64,000 bases of DNA from Bacteriovoracaceae bacterium (GCA_024711325.1 JANJTC010000002.1:186001-250000), one strand, 5' to 3'. Counted from the stretch's first letter, positions 25,355 through 33,855 are shown. The notes: generated from the letters alone by a model not told the origin. Made by a program: numbers and translations.

Positions 25355-25885
25355 ATGAATCCCTGGCACGATGTGGATCTGGAATTTAATGGAAAGAATG
25401 AACTCAATTGTATTATAGAAATTCCTGCAGGATCAAAAATCAAATACGAGATTGATAAAAAAAGTGGTCTACTTAAAGTTGACCGTATCCTCTATAGTTC
25501 AGTCCATTATCCCTGTAATTATGGGCTATTCTCCCAAACATATTGTGATGATGGGGATCCATTGGATGTTCTGGTTATTGGGCAATTACCTGTGGCACCG
25601 CTTTCTATAATGCGAGTTCGTCCCATTGGGGTGATGCGGATGCTTGACCAGGGCAAAGGTGATGACAAGGTCATTTCCGTTCACATCGATGATCCTGAGT
25701 ATCATCATATCAATTCAATTAAAGAAATTGCGGCTCATAAAATAAATGAAATCCGACGTTTTTTTGAAAGTTACAAAGAACTTGAAAAAAAGAGTGTTGA
25801 AATCCTATCAATTGATGGCGAGCTCGAAGCGATTAAAGTCATTCAAGAATCAATTGCCTTTTATAAGTCCAGTTTTAATCTCTAA
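25355..25885 (+). CDS. ppa: inorganic pyrophosphatase, soluble family I
   Basis: The 176-residue enzyme is full length for bacterial family I PPase, which hydrolyses PPi to two phosphates with Mg2+. The family signature DGDPLDVLV is intact. Other catalytic blocks are IIEIPAGSKIKYEIDKKSG, YPCNYGLF and the late EIRRFFESYKELE. It follows the CLC antiporter by 16 nt with GAGAGG before the ATG, so it is in the riboswitch transcript. Fluoride is a tight inhibitor of this enzyme, so extra production during fluoride exposure makes sense. Confidence 0.95.
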   Translation: MNPWHDVDLEFNGKNELNCIIEIPAGSKIKYEIDKKSGLLKVDRILYSSVHYPCNYGLFSQTYCDDGDPLDVLVIGQLPVAPLSIMRVRPIGVMRMLDQGKGDDKVISVHIDDPEYHHINSIKEIAAHKINEIRRFFESYKELEKKSVEILSIDGELEAIKVIQESIAFYKSSFNL

Positions 25886-25892
25886 TAAAGAA

Positions 25893-25924
25893 GGGGCCCT
25901 TACGGGCCCCGAGGATTCGTTTTT
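25893..25924. terminator. bidirectional terminator between ppa and the lipoprotein gene
   Basis: GGGGCCC (25893-25899) and GGGCCCC (25904-25910) form a 7-bp GC stem with a TTAC loop. A TTTTT run occurs 9 nt further on the plus strand and TTCTTTATT follows on the minus strand. The hairpin sits between convergent genes. Confidence 0.7.
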
Positions 25925-26528
25925 AAAGTGAACAAGCGCCTAAGTAGTCATCATGATTAATGTGTGCTTTTAGAGCGGGGCAAGCAACCACAATGGTATG
26001 TGAAGAGGCATTGGCCATATGGCAGATCTTCACTTTTGATACCTTGTTAATTACTTTTCCTTTTTTCACAAATTTTTTAGTCCACAAGTACTGCGCGTCC
26101 AGGTTGCTGCACTTAGCGGCGTAAGCTTCTTCAAGCGTAGGCGCTGGAACTGATTCATCAACAGGAACGGTTGGGTCACCTGTTTCATCCACCGGATCAG
26201 TTGAACCACCTGATCCATCAGTCCCGTCATCAACAATCACTTCTCCGTTATCAGCTGGTGGATTGACCCAAAGGTCCGGATTGGCCACACACTGAGAAAA
26301 GACAGGTTCTTCTCCTTCCAGAGCTTCGGGTTCATAAGCTGGCTGACAAATATCCACCAGCTGCTGACACGAATTTAGATCCTTGGCCTCAGCACAATAA
26401 GCATCGGCCCCCTCAATCATCTCCTCCGTTGGGAAGAACTCATCTTGATTACAAGACGAGACCAGAACGGAAAAGGATAGAGCGAGAATAAGACCCACTT
26501 GTCCGTTGTTTAAACTACTGAATTTCAT
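25923..26528 (-). CDS. lipoprotein with acidic linker and KVxICH-type C-terminal domain
   Basis: The 201-residue product has a lipoprotein signal (ILALSFSVLVSSC, Cys at about 26). The N-terminal half contains four more Cys (YCAEAKDLNSCQQLVDIC and FSQC). A Gly/Asp/Thr/Pro linker (VDDGTDGSGGSTDPVDETG) spans roughly 97-125. The last 40 residues, KVKICHMANASSHTIVVAC...AHINHDDYLGAC, match a small Cys/His domain seen at the C-terminus of many secreted bacterial proteins (KVxICHxPPG...AHLxHGDxxGxC). Its role is unknown. The ribosome site is GGAG. Confidence 0.75.
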   Translation of the reverse strand: MKFSSLNNGQVGLILALSFSVLVSSCNQDEFFPTEEMIEGADAYCAEAKDLNSCQQLVDICQPAYEPEALEGEEPVFSQCVANPDLWVNPPADNGEVIVDDGTDGSGGSTDPVDETGDPTVPVDESVPAPTLEEAYAAKCSNLDAQYLWTKKFVKKGKVINKVSKVKICHMANASSHTIVVACPALKAHINHDDYLGACSL

Positions 26529-26815
26529 AAATGCTCCGTAGAGCGTAAGGTGCTGTTAAAAGTTAGTCCTTAACTTTAGGTCCAGACCTTGCGGCTTCTC
26601 TCGATTTCGTTCTTCCATAAACGTGCTGCATGAATAAACGTCCAACAACAAAATCGAGAAAAAATGTTCGTAAGAGGAGTGTATGCTTAATTTTTAAGCT
26701 TTTGAGGTATCTTTATTTTTTGTTTTAAATCACAGGTTTAGGAACATCACAATTTTTATACGACTTGGAATTGAGGTTTTATTGCCTCAATTCCTTGGCG
26801 ACTTCCCATTAAATT
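26529..26815. other. gene-free stretch with a 10-bp inverted repeat
   Basis: No reading frame with a plausible start and codon use lies in these 287 nt. The right part (26767-26794) is a perfect 10-bp dyad described separately. The left part should hold the lipoprotein promoter, but I cannot name a clear -35/-10 pair. Confidence 0.5.
26767..26794. repeat. perfect inverted repeat, likely transcript-end hairpin of parB-like gene
   Basis: GGAATTGAGG (26767-26776) and CCTCAATTCC (26785-26794) are perfect 10-bp arms around TTTTATTG. It lies 22 nt past the stop of the minus-strand ParB-like gene. No T run follows on either strand, so it may be a stabilising 3' hairpin rather than an intrinsic terminator. 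Confidence 0.5.
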
Positions 26816-27697
26816 TTATTGTAAGGAATCCATTTCAAGCTCTTGGTCTCTGTGATGTGAAGGGAAATTATCTTCATCAGAAAATTTCACCAGTTCACCA
26901 AAAAGTTCCTGGGTCTCCTCTGGAAAACTCGAAATTTCGATTCCTTCAATTTGCAGTTGTTTAAATTTTTTAATGAGTTTTTTTAAACCCATATCAATTT
27001 CCTGAAACTCTTTTTGATGAGGAAGATTAGGAGTGGCAGTGATGGCCTCATCCACCCCTTGAGTTTTCGCAATCTTTACAAATTTTTTAATTTCCCGAAC
27101 CGGTAGATCTTTCAAGTGGGAGATGACTTTTTTCTGGTCTTCCTTATTCAGTTTGACGATTTCATTGGTTTGACTAAGCGAGAGCTCGCCTTTTAAGCGG
27201 GCCTCTTTCACTACCCCTGATGCCATTTCATCCCGATTAATGGCCTCATGGATTTGTTTAGGAGAAAGACCGGTTTTTTCAGAAACCATATTGAGGAATT
27301 TTTCAGCAGGTAAAACAACTTTTTTAACTTCACTCTCTGGAGCTTCTTTTACTATATCTGACTCTGGATTTAGTTTCTGATAAATCTCTTTTGCCCGTCG
27401 AAGGTGGGATTCAATTTCTAATTTTGACAGATCTTTACGGACCAGATTCTCATCAATGGATACTAATTCTTTTTCCAAAGGATTCCGGTCGATCACCATT
27501 ACCGGGGCTTCTGTGTAACCAAGATTTAAAAGTGCTTGGTAGCGGCGAGCACCGGCCAGAATGACGTTATCAGGGGATATTACCAAAGGAGCAATGAGCC
27601 CTAAGGTTTGAATGGATTTTTCAAGTTCAGTGACATCAGTTCCTAAACGTAAATAGGGATTAGTTGCTTTAAGCTCTGAGAGCTTTCTCATTTCCAC
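26816..27697 (-). CDS. orphan ParB/Spo0J-like nuclease-fold DNA-binding protein
   Basis: I use the GTG at 27697 (293 residues): GAGGAG lies 5 nt upstream, whereas the track start at 27787 has no ribosome site. The ParB N-terminal domain is present: LGTDVTELEKSIQTLGLIAPLVI and box II as LAGARRYQALLNLGY, where CTPases of this class have GxRRxxA. It is followed by ENLVRKDLSKLEIESHL and a KorB/HTH-like segment (VSEKTGLSPKQIHEAINR). No ParA partner is adjacent. It is not the chromosomal oriC ParB by context. A plasmid-derived or regulatory ParB-like role is possible. Confidence 0.75.
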   Translation of the reverse strand: MEMRKLSELKATNPYLRLGTDVTELEKSIQTLGLIAPLVISPDNVILAGARRYQALLNLGYTEAPVMVIDRNPLEKELVSIDENLVRKDLSKLEIESHLRRAKEIYQKLNPESDIVKEAPESEVKKVVLPAEKFLNMVSEKTGLSPKQIHEAINRDEMASGVVKEARLKGELSLSQTNEIVKLNKEDQKKVISHLKDLPVREIKKFVKIAKTQGVDEAITATPNLPHQKEFQEIDMGLKKLIKKFKQLQIEGIEISSFPEETQELFGELVKFSDEDNFPSHHRDQELEMDSLQ

Positions 27698-27946
27698 TTG
27701 GACTCCTCGAATAAATGATTGTTCTGTTATGTTGCTCTGGTGAAGCCTTTTTGTCAGGTAAAAGAACTTCACAAAACCTGACATCAAGTGAATAAAGTTA
27801 ATTTACCAGTATGATCTCAGGGGTATGGAGCGATACCTTCTCAATTTGTCAGCTAAAGTTGAAATTATTTATTTACTTATTTTTTGATTCTTTCTCCTTG
27901 TTTATGATTGTTAGTTGATTCCGATCTTCTTTCTAAAGGAGTTTTT

Positions 27947-28246
27947 ATGGATTCTTTAAATATTGAAATGCCTCTGGTTTCTCAATGTGCCGTTCATGAA
28001 TGTACTTACAACTTAAATAGTAGTTGCCACGCAAAGGCGATCACCATTGGGGATGGTAGTCATCCGGGTTGTGATACTTTTTTTAGTCTGGATGAACATT
28101 GTAAAGAGCAAAACCGACAGGCAGGAGTAGGGGCCTGTAAAGTGAACGATTGCATTCACAATGAGGACTTTGAATGCATGGCCAGGAATATTAATGTTGG
28201 TTTTTCAGGAGATGATATAAATTGTTTAACTTTTAAGGCCAGTTAA
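27947..28246 (+). CDS. DUF1540 protein, two Cys motifs
   Basis: ATG 27947 follows AAAGGAG; the track start at 27908 is upstream of it. The 99-residue product contains two copies of the DUF1540 pattern: CAVHECTYNLNSSCHAKAITIG...GCDTF and CKVNDCIHNEDFECMARNINVG...NCLTF. Nine Cys in all suggest metal binding. The function of the family is unknown. The stop is 1 nt before the phosphoribosyltransferase start, so the two are co-expressed. Confidence 0.82.
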   Translation: MDSLNIEMPLVSQCAVHECTYNLNSSCHAKAITIGDGSHPGCDTFFSLDEHCKEQNRQAGVGACKVNDCIHNEDFECMARNINVGFSGDDINCLTFKAS

Positions 28247-28247
28247 G

Positions 28248-28865
28248 ATGAATTTTAAAAATCGAGAGACTGCCGCCGAGGAATTATTAGATAAGTTGAT
28301 GACCTATAAAGGGACAAATCCGTTGGTAGCGGGCATACCCAGAGGGGCCATGCCAATGGCCAAAATAATTGCGGACGGCCTTAGAGGAGAACTTTCAACA
28401 GTATTGGTTCACAAAATCCCAGCACCTGGCAATCCAGAATTTGCCATTGGTTGTGTTGGACTATCGGGAAAAATTCAGTCACTTTCACATGCGAAGACTT
28501 ATGGCACTGAAGCTTACATCGAAGCAGCTGCTCAAAAACAACTTAAAGTACTGAAGGCCCGACAAGAATTATATGGTCTGGATGATCTAAATTATAAAGA
28601 TCGCGTCGTCATTATTGTGGATGACGGCATCGCTACCGGGGCAACTACCATCTGTGCTATTCAGGAGGTCCGCTCCCAATCACCCGAGAAGATAATTCTG
28701 GCCACCCCTGTTTCCTCAATTGATGCTGCTGAACAAATAAGACCTCTGGTGGAAGAGTTAGTGGTTTTAAATCTTCCGGAAATGATGTTCAGTATTGGAG
28801 AGTTTTATCAATCATTTCCTCAGGTGAGCGATCATGAAGTCATTGCAATGCTCAAGGGAGACTGA
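28248..28865 (+). CDS. phosphoribosyltransferase-fold protein (COG1926-like)
   Basis: The 205-residue protein has a type I PRTase fold: VAGIPRGAMPMAKIIADGL, VHKIPAPGNPEFAIGCV and the PRPP-binding loop VVIIVDDGIATGATT. The GNPEFAIG segment is typical of COG1926 predicted phosphoribosyltransferases, often fused to erythromycin-esterase or dienelactone-hydrolase domains. The acceptor base is unknown. It is the middle gene of a compact group with the DUF1540 gene and a COG2187 kinase, overlapping the kinase by 32 nt. A PRPP synthase lies on the other strand next door. Confidence 0.85.
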   Translation: MNFKNRETAAEELLDKLMTYKGTNPLVAGIPRGAMPMAKIIADGLRGELSTVLVHKIPAPGNPEFAIGCVGLSGKIQSLSHAKTYGTEAYIEAAAQKQLKVLKARQELYGLDDLNYKDRVVIIVDDGIATGATTICAIQEVRSQSPEKIILATPVSSIDAAEQIRPLVEELVVLNLPEMMFSIGEFYQSFPQVSDHEVIAMLKGD

Positions 28866-29874
28866 TCAATGGCAGGAATTAAACCGGAAAGTAGCTTTCC
28901 TTCAAAGGGCCGATTCCTATCCCGAAAAAACTTCTGAAATTAAGTCAATTCAAACGCACATGTCCTGGGTCTTTTTGACTGACGAGCATGCATACAAGCT
29001 TAAAAAACCAGTCGACCTCCACTATTTGAAATTATGTAGTCTCGAGGCAAGACGTCTCAATGCTGAAAAAGAAATTAGCTTAAACCAGGATCTTGCCCCT
29101 GGGATTTATCTTAAAACGATTCCTCTTATATTAACTAAAGAGCAAAAGCTGCAAGTTGGAGGTCCTGTAGGGGATGGCCGGATTGTGGATTGGTTGGTTC
29201 TGATGAAGCGCTTTCCACAAGATCAAACTCTGGAACAAAAGATGCTTCGGAATGACTTGAATTGGTCCCAGATCCGGGAAGCGGCCCAATTTATTAGTCA
29301 ATTTTATTTAAAAGCAGAATCGGTAAACATTTCTGGTGAAGCATATTGTTCAAGATTAGAACGATACGTTAGGGAAAATTATCAGGCCTTGTCACAGAAG
29401 CGTTATGGTTTAGATCTAGATGAAATAGATAAAATCCATAAGGCCCAGCTGGAATGCCTTTTATATGGGTCTGAAGCGTTCTACAAGAGGGTTTTAGAAG
29501 GAAGGATCATAGAGGGACATGGTGACTTAAGACCAGAACATATTTGTCTAAATTCACCGCCCATCATTGTGGACCGACTGGAGTTTAATCAAGAGTTAAG
29601 GACTTTAGATCCTGTGGATGAGCTATCTTATCTTACAATTGAATGCAGTTTTCTAGGATATCCTGAAATAGGGGAATGTTTCATGCATATTTATCGGGAA
29701 ACAACTCATGATCAAATAGATGAAAGGGTCATTGGGTTTTATCGAAGTTTTCGTTCCTCTCTCAGGGCCAAGATATCATTGTGGCATTTAGATGACGAGC
29801 GCGTACTCAATAAGGATAAGTTTAAGAAAAAAGCTGCCCTCTATCTTAACTTTGCAAAAAAGATTCTTGAGTGA
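28834..29874 (+). CDS. COG2187 kinase-like protein (aminoglycoside phosphotransferase fold)
   Basis: The 346-residue protein starts inside the PRTase gene (32-nt overlap). It has the COG2187 N-terminal block HMSWVFLTDEHAYKLKKPVD, where the Lys pair would be the ATP-binding lysines. The phosphotransferase catalytic loop reads GHGDLRPEHICL, with IIVDRLEF in the place of the DFD metal-binding motif. Other members are fused to a P-loop kinase domain, which is missing here. The substrate is unknown. Neighbours suggest ribose-phosphate or nucleoside chemistry. Its end overlaps the PRPP synthase gene tail by 29 nt. Confidence 0.78.
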   Translation: MKSLQCSRETDQWQELNRKVAFLQRADSYPEKTSEIKSIQTHMSWVFLTDEHAYKLKKPVDLHYLKLCSLEARRLNAEKEISLNQDLAPGIYLKTIPLILTKEQKLQVGGPVGDGRIVDWLVLMKRFPQDQTLEQKMLRNDLNWSQIREAAQFISQFYLKAESVNISGEAYCSRLERYVRENYQALSQKRYGLDLDEIDKIHKAQLECLLYGSEAFYKRVLEGRIIEGHGDLRPEHICLNSPPIIVDRLEFNQELRTLDPVDELSYLTIECSFLGYPEIGECFMHIYRETTHDQIDERVIGFYRSFRSSLRAKISLWHLDDERVLNKDKFKKKAALYLNFAKKILE

Positions 29875-30862
29875 TGTAGGGATAGGTCTTAATTAAATCA
29901 ACCAGAGAGTCACCCGCCTGCGCCCTTTTGATAGCTTTGGCAAAAAGAACAGACGTATCAAAAAGCAAAACCTTCTCTTTGGGTAATTCATTCTTCAAGC
30001 GAAATGGAGGAATGCTGTCTGTGATAAGGATTTTTTCAAGTTTAGGGTGACTAAGAATCTCGGAAGCCGAACCCACAAAAAGACCATGTGTGGCGCAGGC
30101 AAAAATCTTTTCGGCCCCGGCCCGGTCCAGCGCCTCTACGGCCAGCTTTATGGTCTTCCCGGAACTGATAATATCATCAAAAATAATGGCCACTTTACCT
30201 TTCACTTCTCCGATTATAACTTCATTTCCTTCAACGACTCCTTCACTTCGCCGTTTCTCCAGAAAAGCAATTCCAATTGGTCTTTTACAAAGTTCACTTA
30301 GTGTTTCGCGAAAACTTTCCGCTCTCTTCATACCTCCTGCATCAGGAGAAATAACAATGATTTCCTGAGCATTGGCCATTTGAGTAAAATAAGGCGCAAA
30401 CAAAACCTTCGCTTCCATATGTTCGGTTGGAATCCGAAATGCATTCTGGAAAGCCGAAAGGTTATGTATATCCAGTGCAATTATTTGATCGGCACCTGCA
30501 CACTCTAGAAGCCTTGCCATATATTTCATCGTTACCGGATCCCTGGGTTTGGTCTTCCTGTCTTTACGAGCATAGGCAAAGTAAGGAGTCACTACACTCA
30601 CTTTTGCTGCAGAGGCATCCTTTAAAGCACTTATAAAAAATAGTAAGCGGCATAATTTATCATTAACACTCATGGAAGAGTCGCTATAAAGAGAATTCAA
30701 AACAAAGACGTCCCGACCTCTTACATTTTCCAAGGGTCTTATTTTATGCTCGCCATCTTCAAACTCCCGCTCTTCATGAAGAGATAAGGGAATATGTAAA
30801 TGTTCTGCAACGTTCTTCCCCCAGTGCTTGGAACTACCAAGGGCAAATAATTGTGGTTCCAT
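29846..30862 (-). CDS. prs: ribose-phosphate pyrophosphokinase (PRPP synthase)
   Basis: The start is the second Met (30862), preceded by GGGAGG. The 338-residue enzyme makes PRPP from ribose 5-phosphate and ATP. Motifs: REFEDGEHKIRP, VTPYFAYARKDRKTKPRDPVT (ATP-binding loop), DIHNLSAFQNAF, VISPDAGGMKRAE and the ribose-phosphate loop FDDIISSGKTI. It diverges from housekeeping Prs at several positions: ARKDRK for ARQDRK and DDIISSGKT for DDMIDTGGT. I think it is a second, accessory copy. It is convergent with the PRTase and kinase genes, completing a PRPP-centred neighbourhood. Confidence 0.88.
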   Translation of the reverse strand: MEPQLFALGSSKHWGKNVAEHLHIPLSLHEEREFEDGEHKIRPLENVRGRDVFVLNSLYSDSSMSVNDKLCRLLFFISALKDASAAKVSVVTPYFAYARKDRKTKPRDPVTMKYMARLLECAGADQIIALDIHNLSAFQNAFRIPTEHMEAKVLFAPYFTQMANAQEIIVISPDAGGMKRAESFRETLSELCKRPIGIAFLEKRRSEGVVEGNEVIIGEVKGKVAIIFDDIISSGKTIKLAVEALDRAGAEKIFACATHGLFVGSASEILSHPKLEKILITDSIPPFRLKNELPKEKVLLFDTSVLFAKAIKRAQAGDSLVDLIKTYPYITQESFLQS

Positions 30863-31038
30863 GAAACCTCCCATGACTCAATTAACTACCCTAGGTATCA
30901 AGATAAAGGACAGGCACAGTGTGTATTCATCTGGGGCATGGTTGATGAGAAATGTTAAAATATATGACGCAAGTCATGTTGAACTGGACTTTTGGGCCCC
31001 ATAATAATGCAATTATTTTCTTGGCCGGAAGAGTTTAT

Positions 31039-32637
31039 TTGAAAATTCAAACAAAAATTTTACTCCCTTTAATCCTTATTTTTGGGCTGATGTCTGGACT
31101 GGTTATTTTACTTAACTATTCTAATCAACAAACTTTTGTAGAGCGCTTCATCGAAGAGCAAGCATTCCAAACAGCTTCACAGTATTTTGACAGTGTGAAC
31201 GCCATGATGATTACCGGCACGATGGAGAATCGTGAAATTTTACGAAATAAGCTTTTGGAAAATAAAGACATTGAAGACATTAAAATAGTACGTGGCGATA
31301 AAGTTAAGGATATGTATGGAGATGGCTTTAGTTATGAAAGCACCAGGGATGAGCTCGATGAAAGAGGACTCAAAGGAGAAGAGATAAAGATCATTCAGAG
31401 CTTCAAAGGAAAAAGAACTTTGACAGTTTTACTGCCAGTGCTTGCAAGTTCAAATTATCGAGGCACCAATTGTTTAGAGTGCCATGAAGTGCCGGAAGGA
31501 ACAGTCCTGGGAGCAACCAGAATTACATATTCATTAAATCGACTTGATCAGGAAGTGAAAGAAAATAGCATATACGTGGGCAAAATAATGATAGCTTTAT
31601 TCATTGTGGCCCTCTTAATTGTCCTGGGTGTTTTAAGGATAATTGCAGTGAGAAGAGTGAAGCTTATTCAGCAGGATATTGAGCTCATTTCCCAGAATAT
31701 GGATCTAACAAAAACCCTTCGTCGAAATAATTCTAAGGATGAAATTGCCAAAATGGCCAATGCGTTCGATGAGATGTTAAAGACGATCAGGGAGAGCCTA
31801 TTTCAAGTAAAGAATTCTACTTCAGAAATTGTCATGGGAACTGAAGAGATTTCCAACATCACCTCATTAACCGTTTCAGATATTATTCAACAAAAAGAAG
31901 AGATAAATAGTGTTGGTCAGACCATTCGCAAGATGAGCGCATCTTCTCAGAACGTGGCCGATAGTACTCATAAGTCGCAAAGCTTTACTAATAACGTAGA
32001 AGGAGAGGTCGCAGATGGTGCTAATAAGGCCTTCTCCGCTCAACAAAAGATCAATAACCTTTACCTCCAGATTGAACAAGTCTCGGCGATTGCAGAGAAA
32101 CTGGAAATTGAAACCCAGAGAATCGCTGAGTCAGTAAAAGTCGTGGATGATATCACAATGAAAACCCGCTTACTTTCATTCAATGCCTCAGTTGAGGCAG
32201 GAAGAGCAGGTCAGGCAGGACTTGGCTTCTCAGTGGTTGCCAATGAAATAGGCGAACTTGCCCAGCAGACTAAAGAATCCAATCTTGAAATTGGAGAATG
32301 TACCGACCAATTAAAAAAACTCATGCACGAAGCTGTCATCGTTATAAGAGAAACCAAGACGCTTGCCACCGAAGGTCGAAATGAAGTCAACACTTCTTAT
32401 GAAGCATTTAAGAATGTTGCCTTTGAGATGTCTAAGCTAAAAGATGTCATGATCAACATCGCCGGTAGTACCAAAGAACAAAGTGAAGCAACCCGTGAGG
32501 TCGAAGATAATATTCAGTCCATCATGAATCTATCAAATAAAACGACTGTTGCAGCACACAGAATAGGTGAGGTTAGTTCTGATTTTAGTCGCCTGGCCAA
32601 TGAGTTGGATAAGCTCATTAATCAGTTTAAAATTTGA
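31039..32637 (+). CDS. methyl-accepting chemoreceptor with periplasmic c-heme site
   Basis: A TTG at 31039 with GGAAGAG upstream gives MKIQTKILLPLILIFGL, a classic N-terminal anchor; the track start at 30952 adds an implausible 29-residue extension. The 532-residue receptor has TM1, a periplasmic domain (about 25-180) with the heme-binding GTNCLECHEV at 145-149, TM2 (IALFIVALLIVLGVL), a HAMP domain, and a signalling domain whose tip reads RLLSFNASVEAGRAGQAGLGFSVVANEIGELA. Comparable Geobacter receptors bind heme c to sense redox state or small ligands. The C-terminal CheB/CheR pentapeptide is absent. Confidence 0.85.
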   Translation: MKIQTKILLPLILIFGLMSGLVILLNYSNQQTFVERFIEEQAFQTASQYFDSVNAMMITGTMENREILRNKLLENKDIEDIKIVRGDKVKDMYGDGFSYESTRDELDERGLKGEEIKIIQSFKGKRTLTVLLPVLASSNYRGTNCLECHEVPEGTVLGATRITYSLNRLDQEVKENSIYVGKIMIALFIVALLIVLGVLRIIAVRRVKLIQQDIELISQNMDLTKTLRRNNSKDEIAKMANAFDEMLKTIRESLFQVKNSTSEIVMGTEEISNITSLTVSDIIQQKEEINSVGQTIRKMSASSQNVADSTHKSQSFTNNVEGEVADGANKAFSAQQKINNLYLQIEQVSAIAEKLEIETQRIAESVKVVDDITMKTRLLSFNASVEAGRAGQAGLGFSVVANEIGELAQQTKESNLEIGECTDQLKKLMHEAVIVIRETKTLATEGRNEVNTSYEAFKNVAFEMSKLKDVMINIAGSTKEQSEATREVEDNIQSIMNLSNKTTVAAHRIGEVSSDFSRLANELDKLINQFKI

Positions 32638-32643
32638 ACTGAA

Positions 32644-33747
32644 TCAGCTGACCTTACGATTGAATGTTTTCAACAATTCATCAGTGGTCAGGAAGAAATC
32701 TCTCGCCTGACCTACAATATCGGCCGATTCTTTTTGTGACTTTTCGATGGAATTTATATCCAATTGACTCTCACTTCTAAGCTCTGTCATATTCTGACCA
32801 ATCTCTAGGATCTTTTTTTCCTGTTCAAGATTAGAGTTCATAATTTCATTAATCCAATGAGTTGCTTTGGAAATATTTCTTACGACTTCATCCAAAACAA
32901 TATCTGATTCTGTCGCCGTGATTTTACCAATTTCGACCTTTTCCTTTCCTGCGCTAACCAGCTCTTTAATACTTTCATTCGTTTCTTTAACGATCATGTT
33001 AACTTTCTCTATATTTTCTGCCAGCATGACTGAAATTTCCAAGGCCGAGCTTCCGCTCATGGCCGCTAGTTTCCCAATTTCCTCAGCAACAACGGAAAAA
33101 CCTTTGCCATGCTCTCCTGCGCGGGCCGCCTCAACGGACGCATTAAAAGATAATAACTTAGTTTGAAAAACAATATCGTTAATGACTTTTGTTTTGGTAT
33201 CAATTTCCGAGATGACTTGAACCACTTCAGATATGCGATGATTACTGTTCTCAATGGCGTGGACCATCTTCTCATTACTCATGTAAATCTGATTAACTGC
33301 CTCTAACATATCCAGGACGACTTCTTTTCCTTTATTGGCGGTGTAGTGACTCACTTCTACCGCCTCTGTCATTCTTTCCGATGTCTCAGAATTTTTATCA
33401 ATGGAAGTCTTCATTTGCTCAATAGTCGTTATGGTCGTATCCATCAAGTTGAATTTGCTCATCTTGGTTTCATAGACAGAATCGTTAGAGCAGTTTTTAA
33501 AATGCGAGGCATTTTTTTTAATATTATTCTCTATTTCTTCCAGATGATTAAGTACCTTCAAGACAGTTTTAAAGGTGACCACACCAATCAGGCAATAACT
33601 CCCAAGTCCCAGAGCAAGGTAGGCATAGATATAAGGATTGCCCGTCGGATAATTATAATAGTACAAAGCTCCTAAAAAACTAAGAGTAAGAAGGAACATT
33701 GAAAGGAATAAAATGGTGAATTTATTTTTTAAGCTAATGTTTTTCAT
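32644..33747 (-). CDS. short methyl-accepting chemoreceptor without large sensory domain
   Basis: The 367-residue receptor has two membrane segments (residues 9-28 and 38-60) joined by only about 10 residues, so it has no ligand-binding periplasmic domain. A signalling coiled coil follows, with the tip KLLSFNASVEAARAGEHGKGFSVVAEEIGKLA. Such receptors may sense within the membrane or cytoplasm or act through partner proteins. It is convergent with the heme receptor (6 nt between stops) and the pair may work with the hemerythrin gene next door. Confidence 0.88.
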   Translation of the reverse strand: MKNISLKNKFTILFLSMFLLTLSFLGALYYYNYPTGNPYIYAYLALGLGSYCLIGVVTFKTVLKVLNHLEEIENNIKKNASHFKNCSNDSVYETKMSKFNLMDTTITTIEQMKTSIDKNSETSERMTEAVEVSHYTANKGKEVVLDMLEAVNQIYMSNEKMVHAIENSNHRISEVVQVISEIDTKTKVINDIVFQTKLLSFNASVEAARAGEHGKGFSVVAEEIGKLAAMSGSSALEISVMLAENIEKVNMIVKETNESIKELVSAGKEKVEIGKITATESDIVLDEVVRNISKATHWINEIMNSNLEQEKKILEIGQNMTELRSESQLDINSIEKSQKESADIVGQARDFFLTTDELLKTFNRKVS

Positions 33748-33855
33748 GTTTTTCTCTTCGGCCAGTTTGTGGTTTCAATAAATAGTGATTTTAATATAAT
33801 TGCTATATTTAAGATATATCAATAGCTTCCGATAAGAAATATACAAGGAGTTTTT

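Noticed and set aside
27698-27946. Search for a regulatory RNA or CRP-like site between parB-like and DUF1540 genes
   Set aside because: TTTATGATTGTTAGTTGAT looked like half a CRP/FNR site, but the second arm does not match.
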